Shown here: one piece after another, positions 8,084 to 17,212 of the stretch
Layout: the number at the start of each line of letters is the position of its first letter
Numbering within the stretch: the stretch's first letter is position 1
NCBI GenBank assembly: GCA_963761525.1
Contig: CAVXHG010000006.1
Coordinates: 62,001-126,000, forward strand
DNA length: 64,000 bases
From: BOG-931 sp963761525
GTDB lineage: Bacteria; Pseudomonadota; Alphaproteobacteria; Rhizobiales; Xanthobacteraceae
Direction: 5' to 3'
Program-made: the position numbers and the translations under genes
The notes under the pieces: generated by a model
What the model was told of the DNA's origin: nothing
Seen by the model: the letters and a program-made list of their open reading frames with translations, nothing else
The model's database searches: none

Positions 8084-9373
8084 ATGGATCGTATTCGCAT
8101 TGTCGGCGGCCGGCCGCTTAACGGCACCATCCCGATTTCCGGCGCCAAGAACGCCACCCTGCCGTTGATGATCGCGAGCCTCCTCACCGAGGAGACTTTG
8201 ATTCTCGACAATGTACCCCGGCTCGCCGATGTGGTGCTGCTGGAGCGCATCCTCAACAATCACGGCGTCGATATCATGACCAGCGGCAAGCGCCTCGGCG
8301 AGAGCGCCGATGCCGGCCAGACCCTGCACATTTCAGCTTCGCGCATTGTCGACACCACGGCGCCTTATGAACTTGTTTCAAAAATGCGGGCGAGCTTCTG
8401 GGTGCTGGCGCCGCTGCTCGCACGCATGGGCAAAGCGAAGGTCTCGCTGCCCGGCGGCTGCGCCATCGGCACGCGGCCGGTCGATCTGCTGATCATGGCG
8501 ATGGAACGGCTCGGTGCCAAAATCGACATCGACGCCGGTTACGTTGTCGCCAGCGCGCCCAAAGGATTGAAAGGCGCCGAAATCGTATTTCCCAAAGTCA
8601 CCGTTGGCGGCACGCATACCGCGCTCATGGCGGCTTCACTCGCCAACGGCACCACCGTGATCGAGAATGCCGCGCGCGAGCCGGAGATCGGCGACGTTGC
8701 CGAGTGCCTCAACAAAATGGGCGCACGCATCTCCGGCGCCGGAAGCAGCCGGATCACGATCGAGGGCGTTGCGAAGCTGCACGGCGCGCGGCACGCGGTA
8801 CTGCCCGACCGGATCGAGACCGGCACCTACGCCATGGCGACGGCAATGGCCGGCGGCGAGGTCTTGCTGCAGAACGCGCGGCCCGAACACCTGCAAGCAG
8901 CGCTTGACGTGCTGGAGCGCACCGGCACCAAGGTGACGCCGACCAACCAGGGCATCCGCATCGCCCGCAACGGCTCGCGACTCGAACCGATCGAAGTGAC
9001 GACCGCGCCGTTTCCGGAATTTCCAACCGACTTGCAGGCGCAGCTGATGGCGCTGACGACGCGCGCAAGCGGCACCTCGCACATCGTCGAGACGGTGTTC
9101 GAGAACCGCTTCATGCACGTGCAGGAACTGGCGCGGCTCGGTGCACGCATCCGCCTCGACGGCGAGCGCGCGACGATCGAGGGCGTCGATCAGCTCAAAG
9201 GCGCGCCGGTGATGGCAACCGATCTGCGCGCCTCGGTGTCGCTCGTCATCGCGGCACTGGCCGCCGAGGGCGAAACCATCGTCAACCGCATCTATCACCT
9301 CGATCGCGGCTTCGAGCGGCTGGAAGAAAAACTCGGCCGCTGCGGCGCAGCCATCGAGCGGTTGTCTGGGTGA
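8084..9373 (+). CDS. murA: UDP-N-acetylglucosamine 1-carboxyvinyltransferase
   Basis: A 429-residue enzyme of the EPSP-synthase fold that transfers enolpyruvate from PEP to UDP-GlcNAc, the first committed step of peptidoglycan synthesis in the cytoplasm. The N-terminal ISGAKNA contains the conserved Lys22, and the catalytic Cys126 (Cys115 in E. coli) lies in LPGGCAIGTRPVDL, so the enzyme should be fosfomycin-sensitive. Conserved blocks such as LPDRIETGTYA and FPTDLQAQLMAL follow in the expected order and the length is normal. Preceded by the short RHERL protein gene. This is a housekeeping gene in the middle of accessory functions. Confidence 0.97.
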   Translation: MDRIRIVGGRPLNGTIPISGAKNATLPLMIASLLTEETLILDNVPRLADVVLLERILNNHGVDIMTSGKRLGESADAGQTLHISASRIVDTTAPYELVSKMRASFWVLAPLLARMGKAKVSLPGGCAIGTRPVDLLIMAMERLGAKIDIDAGYVVASAPKGLKGAEIVFPKVTVGGTHTALMAASLANGTTVIENAAREPEIGDVAECLNKMGARISGAGSSRITIEGVAKLHGARHAVLPDRIETGTYAMATAMAGGEVLLQNARPEHLQAALDVLERTGTKVTPTNQGIRIARNGSRLEPIEVTTAPFPEFPTDLQAQLMALTTRASGTSHIVETVFENRFMHVQELARLGARIRLDGERATIEGVDQLKGAPVMATDLRASVSLVIAALAAEGETIVNRIYHLDRGFERLEEKLGRCGAAIERLSG

Positions 9374-9419
9374 TAACCGCCCGCGATTCCCGGTTGCGCG
9401 GAATGAGCGGCTAAAAAAG

Positions 9420-10589
9420 CTAAGCCGCCAGCTCTTTCATGATCCGATAAAGCCGGGACTGCCCCTCGAAGCCGATCCCCGGACGATCGCTCAACGTCAG
9501 ATAGCCATCTTCAAGTTTGGCATCGTCGGCAAAGCCGCCGAAATCGCCAAACACGCCGGGATAAGATTCTGCGCCGCCAAGACCGAAGCCAGCGGCAATC
9601 GCCAGCGACATCTGGTTGCCGCCGTGCGGGAACAGCAGGCTGCGCGGCCATTGATGGCGCGCCAGCATGTCGATCGTATGCGCATATTGCACGATGCCGT
9701 AGGCTTGCGGCGGATCGACCTGGATAACATCCAGCCGCTGCGGTTTGAGGCCGCCGAACCGCACCAGGTTTTCCACATCCTGCGTCGAAAACAAATTCTC
9801 GCCGGTCGAGAGCGGCGGTTCGTACACCGCGGCGATCTCCGCAAGCAGCGCGAAATCGAGCGGATCGCACGGCTCCTCGAACCAGCGCAATCCGAACTGC
9901 TTTAGTCCTTTTGCATAACTGAGCGCTTCGTCGCGCTGAAATTTCGAATTGGCATCGACCGCAAGCTTGCCGTTTTTTGGCAGAATCGATTTGACCGCTT
10001 CGACCCGTTTGAGATCGGAGGCCAAAGGCATGCCGCCGACCTTCATCTTCACCATCGTATAGCCGGCATCGAGATGGCCACGCATCTCATCCTGCAAGTC
10101 CTGCGTGGTCTTGCCGGGCGCATACCAGCCACCGCCGACATAGCAGAAGACTTTTTCGGCAACCTTGCCGTTGTTATAACGCTCGGCCAGCAGGCGATGC
10201 AGGGGTTTGCCAGCGATTTTGGCGACGGCATCCCATACCGCGACCTCGATCGTGCCGATACCGACCGAGCGCTCGCTGTGACCGCCGGATTTCTCGTTCT
10301 GCATCATCACGGCGAGAATCTTTTCCGGCGCGAGATTGTCGCCCGCCTCGTTCAGCAGCGATTTCGGATCGGCTTTAAGAACCCGCGGAATGAAACGGGC
10401 CCGCATCTGCGCGCCGCAGGCATAACGCCCGGTCGAGTTGAAGGCGAAACCGCATACCGGTTTGCCGTCACGGATCACATCGGTGATGACGGCTACCACT
10501 GACGTCGTCATTTCAGAGAAGTCGATACTCGAATTGGCGAGCGTCGACTTCAACGGGATTGCGGTTTCACGGATATCGGTAATGCGCAT
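9420..10589 (-). CDS. Enolase-superfamily dehydratase, D-tartrate dehydratase (TarD)-like
   Basis: A 389-residue protein with the mandelate racemase / muconate-lactonizing fold, starting at the ATG at 10589. It closely follows my recollection of D-tartrate dehydratase from Bradyrhizobium japonicum, including length and blocks such as SERSVGIGTIEVAVWDAVAK and ESYPG. Active-site groups are in place: KMK at 181-183, metal ligands Asp212, Glu239 and Glu264, and His322 in FPHGGNQM. Expected chemistry is metal-assisted proton abstraction and water loss from an acid sugar or hydroxy-dicarboxylate. The Bug-type receptor gene ends two bases before its start, so the two are almost certainly one operon: capture in the periplasm, dehydration in the cytoplasm. 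Exact substrate is inference. Confidence 0.88.
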   Translation of the reverse strand: MRITDIRETAIPLKSTLANSSIDFSEMTTSVVAVITDVIRDGKPVCGFAFNSTGRYACGAQMRARFIPRVLKADPKSLLNEAGDNLAPEKILAVMMQNEKSGGHSERSVGIGTIEVAVWDAVAKIAGKPLHRLLAERYNNGKVAEKVFCYVGGGWYAPGKTTQDLQDEMRGHLDAGYTMVKMKVGGMPLASDLKRVEAVKSILPKNGKLAVDANSKFQRDEALSYAKGLKQFGLRWFEEPCDPLDFALLAEIAAVYEPPLSTGENLFSTQDVENLVRFGGLKPQRLDVIQVDPPQAYGIVQYAHTIDMLARHQWPRSLLFPHGGNQMSLAIAAGFGLGGAESYPGVFGDFGGFADDAKLEDGYLTLSDRPGIGFEGQSRLYRIMKELAA

Positions 10590-10591
10590 GA

Positions 10592-11563
10592 CTACTTGAT
10601 CTTTTCGATCTTGGCGTCCCGGATGACCTTGGCCCACTTATCCACGTCGGTTTTAATATACGTGGCGAATTCAGCCTGCGTATCCGCGACCGGGTCGAAG
10701 CCGAGATCGGCACACTTTGCCTTGACGTCCGGAAGCTGCATCGCGTTCACGATCTCCTTGTTAAGCGTTGCAATAATATCCGGAGGCGTACCTGCAGGTA
10801 CAAACACACCCTGCATGGTCTCGGATTCCTGAGCGGGCACACCAGCCTCAGCCATGGTCGGAACATCCGGAAGAGCCGCCGAGCGCTTCGCGGCTGTTAC
10901 AGCAAGACCCCGCAGCATACCGCCTTTGATTTGCGGGGCCGCTGGCGGCATCGAGGAGAATACGATCGGCGTCTGATCCGCGATGGTGGATTCGATCGCC
11001 GGACCTGCACCGCTAAAGGGCACGCTGGTGGCATCGAGCTTATAAGTCAGCTTGAACAGCTCAGCAGCCAGTTGCGGCGTTGTACCAATTCCGGCATTGG
11101 CGATGGAGTATTTGCCGGGCGCCGCTTGCATCAAAGCGATCAGTTCTTTCACTGTCTTTGCAGGCACGGAGGGGTGAACCGACAATATATTCGGCGCTGC
11201 CGCGGCCAGCGTTACCGGCGCAAAATCCTTGAACGGATCGAACGGATTGGCGGCATACAGGCTTGGATTGACGGTGTAGCTCGAGCTCGCAATCAGAACG
11301 GTGTAGCCGTCAGCCGGCGCTCGCGCGACCATCACCATGCCGATGTTACCGCCGGCGCCGGCATGGTTCTCAACATAAAATTGCTGATGCAGACTTTCCG
11401 AAAGCTTCTGTGCGAGCAGCCGCGCCATCACGTCCGTGGGGCCGCCTGGCGCGAACGGTACAATGAGCTTCACAGGATGATCGGGATAGCCCGCTGCCTG
11501 CGCGGTGCCGGCGACAAGTGCAGCCAAAATGACGCAGGTCGAAAACTTCGCGATAAAACTCAA
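10592..11563 (-). CDS. Bug/TctC-type tripartite tricarboxylate transporter receptor (operon with TarD-like dehydratase)
   Basis: A 323-residue periplasmic solute receptor. I place the start at the TTG at 11563 because GGGAGGA lies at ideal spacing before it, while the in-frame ATG at 11590 has no ribosome site; the leader then reads MSFIAKFSTCVILAALVAGT with cleavage after AQA. The Bug family signatures follow: YPDHPVKLIVPFAPGGPTDV, VENHAGAGGNIG and ADGYTVLIAS, where two beta strand-water contacts normally hold a carboxylate. Receptors of this type normally hand substrate to TctA/TctB membrane subunits, which are absent here. Tight coupling to the dehydratase gene points to an organic or sugar acid as ligand. 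Confidence 0.9.
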   Translation of the reverse strand: MSFIAKFSTCVILAALVAGTAQAAGYPDHPVKLIVPFAPGGPTDVMARLLAQKLSESLHQQFYVENHAGAGGNIGMVMVARAPADGYTVLIASSSYTVNPSLYAANPFDPFKDFAPVTLAAAAPNILSVHPSVPAKTVKELIALMQAAPGKYSIANAGIGTTPQLAAELFKLTYKLDATSVPFSGAGPAIESTIADQTPIVFSSMPPAAPQIKGGMLRGLAVTAAKRSAALPDVPTMAEAGVPAQESETMQGVFVPAGTPPDIIATLNKEIVNAMQLPDVKAKCADLGFDPVADTQAEFATYIKTDVDKWAKVIRDAKIEKIK

Positions 11564-11695
11564 CTTCGTCCTCCCGATGATTTTCCGCATCGTAGCATCG
11601 CTTGCTTGAGACGCCAGTCTCGCGCGAGGGGCTTGAAACGTCCGTTGCGGCGGGTTGTAGTCCACCGCCTTCAAGAGCAAAACGAGCGGAGAGAA

Positions 11696-12673
11696 ATGAC
11701 CATGACGTCCAAGAAAATCACCCGCGACGATCTTCGCGCAGCAGCGGAGAAATACAAGAACTGGGGCAAGTGGGGCTCGGACGACGAGATCGGCACGCTC
11801 AACTACACGTCGCCGGAAGACATTGTCGCTGCCGCGCAGCTCGTCAAAAAGGGCAAGGTGATCTCGCTCGCGCTCAACTTTGACAATAATGGCCCGCAAG
11901 GCGGCAAGACCAATTATCCGGTACTCGGTCGGATCAATCCACTACACACCATGCTGCGTACCGGTACCGACGCCTATTCCGGTGTCCTCGACAAACGCGG
12001 CATCCGCGCCGCCGACGATATGGTGGTGATGCCGCTGCAGTGCGGCACGCAATGGGACGGGCTCGGCCACGTGTTCTATGAAGACAATATGTGGAACGGC
12101 TACGACTGCCGCGAAGTGTCTTCATTCGGCGCAGCGAAGTGCGGCATCGAGAAAACCAAGAGCAAGATGGTCGGGCGTGGTGTGTTTCTTGATGTGGCGC
12201 GCGCACTCGGCAAGGAGTGCCTCGACGACGGCTACGGCATCACCTGCGAGGACCTCGATCTGACCGCGAAGAAGCAGAAGATCACGCTCAAGCGCGGCGA
12301 CTACATCATCGTGCGCACCGGCCAGATGGAGCGCTGTCTCAAGGCCGGAAGCTGGGACGGTTATCCGGGCGGCGACGCACCGGGCTTTGCCTTTGAGACG
12401 CTCGAGTTCGTCGCCAAAACCGAGCTTGCCGCGCTCGCCAGCGACACCTGGGGCTGCGAGGTACGGCCGAACAACACCGAAGGTGGCATCAACCAGCCGT
12501 GGCACTGGATCACGATCCCGATCATGGGCATGACCATGGGCGAGATCTTCTACCTGAAAGACCTTGCCGAGGACTGCGCCGCCGACGGCGTATACGAATT
12601 CATGTTCGTCGCGCCGGCCATTCCCATTACTGGCGCAGTCGGCTCGCCGACTAATCCACTGGCCATCAAGTGA
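11696..12673 (+). CDS. Cyclase family protein (PF04199 type, kynurenine formamidase-like fold)
   Basis: A 325-residue protein; the ATG at 11696 follows a GCGGAGAG site and is preferred to much earlier starts. The metal-binding stretch QCGTQWDGLGH at about residues 120-130 is a variant of the family motif HxGTHxDxxxH: the first His is Cys and the second is Gln, while Asp and the last His are kept. Related large-form cyclases often open lactones or amides in catabolic pathways. Its stop overlaps the GTG start of the next Bug receptor gene (GTGA), so the two are translationally coupled. It is divergent from the TarD-like operon, 132 bases away. Substrate unknown. Confidence 0.83.
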   Translation: MTMTSKKITRDDLRAAAEKYKNWGKWGSDDEIGTLNYTSPEDIVAAAQLVKKGKVISLALNFDNNGPQGGKTNYPVLGRINPLHTMLRTGTDAYSGVLDKRGIRAADDMVVMPLQCGTQWDGLGHVFYEDNMWNGYDCREVSSFGAAKCGIEKTKSKMVGRGVFLDVARALGKECLDDGYGITCEDLDLTAKKQKITLKRGDYIIVRTGQMERCLKAGSWDGYPGGDAPGFAFETLEFVAKTELAALASDTWGCEVRPNNTEGGINQPWHWITIPIMGMTMGEIFYLKDLAEDCAADGVYEFMFVAPAIPITGAVGSPTNPLAIK

Positions 12674-13653
12674 AGCAATCAATGTTGAAGATCATCGTCC
12701 GCGCTGTGTTGTGCTGCGTGGTGATGGGCATGAGCTTCGCCCGCGCGGACAGCTGGCCGAGCCGGCCCATCAAGCTGATCGTGCCGACCGGTGCCGGCGC
12801 CTCGACCGATGTCATGGCGCGGTTACTTGCCGATGGGGTATCGCGCACGATCGGGCAACCGATGTTCGTCGAGAACATTCCGGGAGCTTCCGGCATTCTC
12901 GGCCACGAAGCCGCAGCGCACGCCACGCCGGACGGTTACACCATATTGTTCACCAACACGTCAGGCATGGCGCTCAACCTCATCTCTTTCAAACACCTGC
13001 CCTACGATCCGACGCACGACTTCGCTGCGGTGGCCTTGGTCTGCAATCTGGCGCCGCAGATGCTGTCGGTGAACGCCGACCTGCCGGTCCATTCGGTGAG
13101 CGAACTGATCGCTTATGCCAAGGCGAATCCGGGAAAACTGTCGATCGCTTTCGATAATACGGCGGGCGCCGCCGCTTTCGGGGCAAAACTTTTCAACAAA
13201 CGCAGCGGCCTCGGTCTGGTTGAAGTGCCTTATCGCTCCGCCGGTCAACTGACGCAGGACGTCGCCAGTGGCGTCAATCAGGTGATGATGAGCTCGATCA
13301 CCGCGGCAATTGCCGTGGTGCAATCCGGCAAGGTGCGGCCGATCGCCATCGCGTCCGAGCGGCGCTTTCCGACGCTGCCCGACCTGCCGCCAATCAATGA
13401 TAGCGTGCCAGGGTTCGCGATGAACGGGTTCTTCGCCATCGTCGCGCCCGTTGGCACACCGCCCGATATCGTCGCAAAGCTCAATCATTCGATCGGCGAG
13501 TATCTGAAAGATCCCGAGGTCCAGGCCAAATTATTGACCTTCGGGCTCGCGACCGGAGGCGGCGGCACGCCGGAAAGCACAGCGCAGGCTATCCACGCTG
13601 AACAGGAGCAATGGCTCGCTGTCGCCAAGGAACTCGGCGTCGAGCCGCAGTGA
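12670..13653 (+). CDS. Bug/TctC-type solute receptor (coupled to cyclase)
   Basis: A 327-residue exported receptor with signal MKQSMLKIIVRAVLCCVVMG, cleaved near ARA, followed by SWPSRPIKLIVPTGAGASTD, VENIPGASGILG and ATPDGYTILFTN, the Bug family landmarks. The GTG at 12670 overlaps the cyclase stop by four bases; an ATG four codons on (12682) is the alternative start. The overlap links this receptor to the cyclase substrate. No TctA/TctB genes nearby. Confidence 0.9.
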   Translation: MKQSMLKIIVRAVLCCVVMGMSFARADSWPSRPIKLIVPTGAGASTDVMARLLADGVSRTIGQPMFVENIPGASGILGHEAAAHATPDGYTILFTNTSGMALNLISFKHLPYDPTHDFAAVALVCNLAPQMLSVNADLPVHSVSELIAYAKANPGKLSIAFDNTAGAAAFGAKLFNKRSGLGLVEVPYRSAGQLTQDVASGVNQVMMSSITAAIAVVQSGKVRPIAIASERRFPTLPDLPPINDSVPGFAMNGFFAIVAPVGTPPDIVAKLNHSIGEYLKDPEVQAKLLTFGLATGGGGTPESTAQAIHAEQEQWLAVAKELGVEPQ

Positions 13654-13656
13654 CGC

Positions 13657-14391
13657 TCACGCGCGTGGCGCGACGTGGAGCCCCTTCCAGCCGGAGCGAT
13701 CGATCGCGCGCTGCACTAACCCTGAGGCTTTGGCCTCCTCGACAAACTCGGTCAGGCAAGCCAACCGATCGGCCTGTCCTTTTCGCACTGCCAGCGCCAA
13801 AGTATTGAAGCCGTATCTTTGTTCAATCACACGCGAGCCGGGCAGCTGCGGCGCATAACGCAGCATTATTTCGCTGAGCGAGGCCATGATATCGGCGTTG
13901 CCGCTGCGCATAATTTCAAAGGTCGGATTTGGCAGGTCGGCGTAGACCAGCGTGGCATGCTTGAGCATGCGTTCAAGCGTCAGGGTTGACGCGTGATTGC
14001 GCACCACCGCGATGCGGATGCCCGGCTTATCGGCGTCGGCGACACTCCCAATCGAAGAACCGCCAGGCACCAGGATCGAATAATCGGCTTCGAGCAGGCC
14101 GGGCGTGTAATCGACCTCGGCAGCGCGCACCTTTTCAATGCCGAGGATCGACGTGTCGCACGCGCCGCTTACGACGCTCTTCACCGCTTCGGGGGGTGTC
14201 GGATGCTCGACCGGAACCCCCTTGATGCCGAGCCGGGCGCCGAGCGCTTCAACGAGATCGACGGTCCAGCCGCGCAATTCGCCGGTCTTGGGATCCTTTG
14301 AATATTGCGGAACGTAAAGTGCGACCCGGACCTGACCAGCTTTCACAAGATCGGCGACCCGCGGATCGGAGCTCGGATGCGTTTGCGTCAT
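13657..14391 (-). CDS. Family 3 (amino-acid type) solute-binding-domain protein without signal peptide
   Basis: A 244-residue protein with the two-lobed family 3 binding fold: VRVALYVPQYSKDPKTGELR, GWTVDLVEALGARLGI and GACDTSILGIEKVRAAEVDY are the usual ligand-lobe blocks. The N-terminus (MTQTHPSSDPRVADL) is hydrophilic and carries no signal peptide or lipobox, and there is no in-frame extension that would add one. It may stay in the cytoplasm as a sensor or enzyme partner, or the true start may be lost. It converges on the Bug receptor gene with three bases between stops. No ABC permease adjoins it. Confidence 0.8.
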   Translation of the reverse strand: MTQTHPSSDPRVADLVKAGQVRVALYVPQYSKDPKTGELRGWTVDLVEALGARLGIKGVPVEHPTPPEAVKSVVSGACDTSILGIEKVRAAEVDYTPGLLEADYSILVPGGSSIGSVADADKPGIRIAVVRNHASTLTLERMLKHATLVYADLPNPTFEIMRSGNADIMASLSEIMLRYAPQLPGSRVIEQRYGFNTLALAVRKGQADRLACLTEFVEEAKASGLVQRAIDRSGWKGLHVAPRA

Positions 14392-14580
14392 GGTCCCTCA
14401 CCTGTCTGTCCAGCGTGCATTTGAACCCAGTCCACGCTGCAATGCCAGCGAGGACCGTTGTGAAGAGCGCACCGTTCCATGCGGCAGACGGAGTCGCGGG
14501 CAGCCAAGATATTTCATATGCTCGCTGGAGTGGGCCATGCAGCTGTTCAATCGGCATCTTGACTCGAGGGAAGACGATCC

Positions 14581-15666
14581 ATGCAACAGACGATGACGCG
14601 CCTCGTGGTAATTGCCGCTGGTTTGATGACACTCGCGGCGGGTTTTCCGCAAACCGCTCGCGCCCAGCTCTACAAAGGCAAGACGATCACCATGATCGTC
14701 AATTATCCAGCAGGAGGGCCCACCGATATCGAGGCGCGGATCGTCGCCCAACATCTGCCGCAACACATTGCAGGACAACCAACGATCATCGTGAAAAACG
14801 TTGGCGGCGGTTCAGGCCTGCTTGGGAGCAATGAACTCGGCGATGCCGCAACCGACGGAATGACTATCGGCTTCTTCACGCTCGACGTGATGGCGGAGCT
14901 TACCGAGAACCCTTCCGTGCGCACGCATTTCTCCGATTTCGCACTGATAGCCGGCGTAGAAAGCCCGCTTGTCATCTACATTCGCAAAGACACGCCGCCG
15001 GGCCTGAACACGCCCGCGGATCTCATGAAAGCGCGCGATTTCAAGGTCCTCACGCTCAACGAGCAGAACATCAACAGCGTCAATCTTCAGCTTTCACTCG
15101 ATCTGCTCGGCATCAAGTACCAGCCGGTTCCAGCGTTCCGCGGACTCAAAGAAGTCGAAACCGCGATCCTGCAGAACACCGGGCAAATGGCCGACACGTC
15201 GCTATCGGGATGGCTAGGCTCGGCCCAACCCTCGATGAAGGATCTTATCATTCCGGTGTGGCAACTGGCGCCTCGCGGCAAGAATAGCGACCATCCACGC
15301 GATCGTTCATTGCCGGATATGCAAACCTTTGAGGAATTCTACGCGAGCGTGATGCCGGGCAAGCGGCTTGAAGACGATTTCCGCTATCAGGTCTTGCGTG
15401 CCGCCGCTGATCCGCAGCTCGCAATGTATCGTGTCGTAGTCCTGCCGCCGAAGTCGCCGGACAATGTCGTTACCACAATGCGCAAAGCCTTCGACGATCT
15501 GTGGAAGGACGAGAGCTTCCTGACCGACTATTCCCGCGTGCTGGCGACCCGGCCGATCATGATTTCCGGCGCGGAAGGCCAAAACATTCTCGCCGGGCTC
15601 GGTCAGGTATCGCGCAAGATCAAGGACTTCCTGATCGATTACACCAATCGCGTCACGGAGAAATAA
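14581..15666 (+). CDS. Divergent Bug/TctC-like solute receptor (361 residues)
   Basis: An exported protein with a cleavable leader (MTRLVVIAAGLMTLAAGFPQ, cleavage near ARA) and Bug landmarks KTITMIVNYPAGGPTDIEAR and VKNVGGGSGLLGSN. It is about 35 residues longer than typical family members because of an insert around PAFRGLKEVETAILQNTGQM and an extended C-terminal lobe. It is followed after only six bases by another Bug receptor gene, so the two form an operon. Why one operon encodes two receptors is unclear; they may serve related acids. Confidence 0.85.
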   Translation: MQQTMTRLVVIAAGLMTLAAGFPQTARAQLYKGKTITMIVNYPAGGPTDIEARIVAQHLPQHIAGQPTIIVKNVGGGSGLLGSNELGDAATDGMTIGFFTLDVMAELTENPSVRTHFSDFALIAGVESPLVIYIRKDTPPGLNTPADLMKARDFKVLTLNEQNINSVNLQLSLDLLGIKYQPVPAFRGLKEVETAILQNTGQMADTSLSGWLGSAQPSMKDLIIPVWQLAPRGKNSDHPRDRSLPDMQTFEEFYASVMPGKRLEDDFRYQVLRAAADPQLAMYRVVVLPPKSPDNVVTTMRKAFDDLWKDESFLTDYSRVLATRPIMISGAEGQNILAGLGQVSRKIKDFLIDYTNRVTEK

Positions 15667-15672
15667 CACGCC

Positions 15673-16656
15673 ATGCCGTTCGCGATGCAGCGGCGACAGC
15701 TCCTCCGATTGATAATCAACGCCACCGTGTTGCCGGTGCTCGGCGGCATCGCCCGTGCGGAGACTTACCCTGCGCGCCCGGTTCACATCATTGTCGGCTT
15801 TCCGCCCGGGTCGGCAGCGGACATCGATTCCCGGCTGATCGGCGATTGGCTTTCGCAGCGGCTTGGTCAGCAATTCATCATCGATAACAAGCCCGGTGCC
15901 GGCAGCAATATCGGCGCCGAGATTGTCGCGCATTCCGCCCCCGACGGCTACTCACTGTTTACGATAAGCACCGTGAATGCCGTCAACGCGTCGCTCTACC
16001 CCAATCTGAGTTTCAGTTTCCTGCAGGACTTCGCGCCGGTCGCCGGCATATTGCGCACGCCTCTGATCATGGAAGTGAATCCCGCGCTACCAATAAAGTC
16101 CGTCGCCGATTTCATCGCCTACACCAAGGCCAATCCGGGCAGCGTCAATTTCGCTTCATCCGGCAACGGTACCGGGTCTCATGTCGCCGCCGAATTGTTC
16201 AGGTCTATGACCGGCGTCGAGATGACTCACGTGCCCTATCACGGCCCGGCGCAGGCGCTGACGGACCTGATCAGCGGACGGGTGCAGGTGATGTTCGATG
16301 TCCTGACATCGTCGATGGCTCATGTTCGTTCCGGCGAAGTGCGCGGGATCGCGGTCACCACCGCGACGCGCTCGCCGGCGCTGCCAGACCTTCCGACCGT
16401 GGGCGATACCGTGACGGGCTACGAAGTGAGCGGCTGGGCTGCCTTGGTCGCGCCCAAAGGTACACCTGCGGAATCCATCGGAATCCTCAACGCGGCGGTC
16501 AACGGCGTCCTGGCCGATCCAACAGTCATTTCAAAATTAGCAGCGCTCGGCGCTCAGCCGCTGGTCATGAGCCCTGCCGAGCTTGGCAAGCATATGGCTG
16601 ACGAAACGGCAAAATGGGCCAAGGTCATCCAATTCGCCCACATCAAAGTGGAGTGA
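15673..16656 (+). CDS. Bug/TctC-type solute receptor
   Basis: A 327-residue receptor. The leader contains RRQLLRLIINATVLPVLGG and ends IARA, which could use Sec or Tat. YPARPVHIIVGFPPGSAADI, NKPGAGSNIGAEIVAHSAPD and VPYHGPAQALTDLISGRVQ are classic Bug blocks. Second gene of a two-receptor operon with 14581; a catabolic enzyme or permease is absent from this operon. Confidence 0.9.
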   Translation: MPFAMQRRQLLRLIINATVLPVLGGIARAETYPARPVHIIVGFPPGSAADIDSRLIGDWLSQRLGQQFIIDNKPGAGSNIGAEIVAHSAPDGYSLFTISTVNAVNASLYPNLSFSFLQDFAPVAGILRTPLIMEVNPALPIKSVADFIAYTKANPGSVNFASSGNGTGSHVAAELFRSMTGVEMTHVPYHGPAQALTDLISGRVQVMFDVLTSSMAHVRSGEVRGIAVTTATRSPALPDLPTVGDTVTGYEVSGWAALVAPKGTPAESIGILNAAVNGVLADPTVISKLAALGAQPLVMSPAELGKHMADETAKWAKVIQFAHIKVE

Positions 16657-16740
16657 AGCGGGCCGCCGAACCGTTGCGCTTTGCCCTGCATTGACTACCT
16701 TTAGCCGATCCCACCAACAAACCAGACGGCGCAGCCAAGG

Positions 16741-17163
16741 ATGCTAACAATGGATGCCAAATCGGACACCAAGCAGTATCCCGTGACCCACACCGAGGCG
16801 GAATGGCGGAAGCTGCTGACGCCCGAGCAGTATCACATCATGCGCGAACACGGCACCGAACGTCCCGGTAGCTGCGCGCTCAACTATGAGAAGCGCGCGG
16901 GCGCTTTTTACTGCGCCGGCTGCGGTCAGAAGCTTTTCGGGTCAAAGACGAAATTCGAAAGCGGTACCGGCTGGCCGAGCTTCAATGACCCGGTTCCTGG
17001 CGCGGTCGAAACCACGACTGATCGTAGCTGGGGCATGGACCGCACCGAAGTCCATTGCGGCCGTTGCGGCAGTCATCTGGGCCACGTGTTCGAAGATGGC
17101 CCGCCGCCGACCCACTTGCGCTATTGCATCAACGGCGTAGCCACAGACTTCAAGCCGGAGTGA
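16741..17163 (+). CDS. msrB: Peptide-methionine (R)-S-oxide reductase
   Basis: A 140-residue MsrB that reduces the R epimer of methionine sulfoxide in proteins. Structural zinc is held by Cys58/Cys61 (CAGC) and Cys106/Cys109 (CGRC). The catalytic Cys129 sits in RYCING and the probable recycling Cys45 in GSCAL. GTGWPSF, WGMDRTEVHC and HLGHVFEDG are conserved blocks. The start could be the ATG at 16741 or the one at 16750. It precedes an ABC-F ATPase gene by 49 bases. Likely cytoplasmic, as there is no signal. Confidence 0.95.
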   Translation: MLTMDAKSDTKQYPVTHTEAEWRKLLTPEQYHIMREHGTERPGSCALNYEKRAGAFYCAGCGQKLFGSKTKFESGTGWPSFNDPVPGAVETTTDRSWGMDRTEVHCGRCGSHLGHVFEDGPPPTHLRYCINGVATDFKPE

Positions 17164-17212
17164 CGGCACCGTCGCGGATTGAACAGACCGGGGCGATGGC
17201 ATAACAGAGCGG

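Noticed and set aside
9408..9430. GCGGCT...AGCCGC stem at the end of murA and the TarD-like gene
   Set aside because: Six-bp stem that overlaps the stop codon; the A-rich loop is not a proper terminator.
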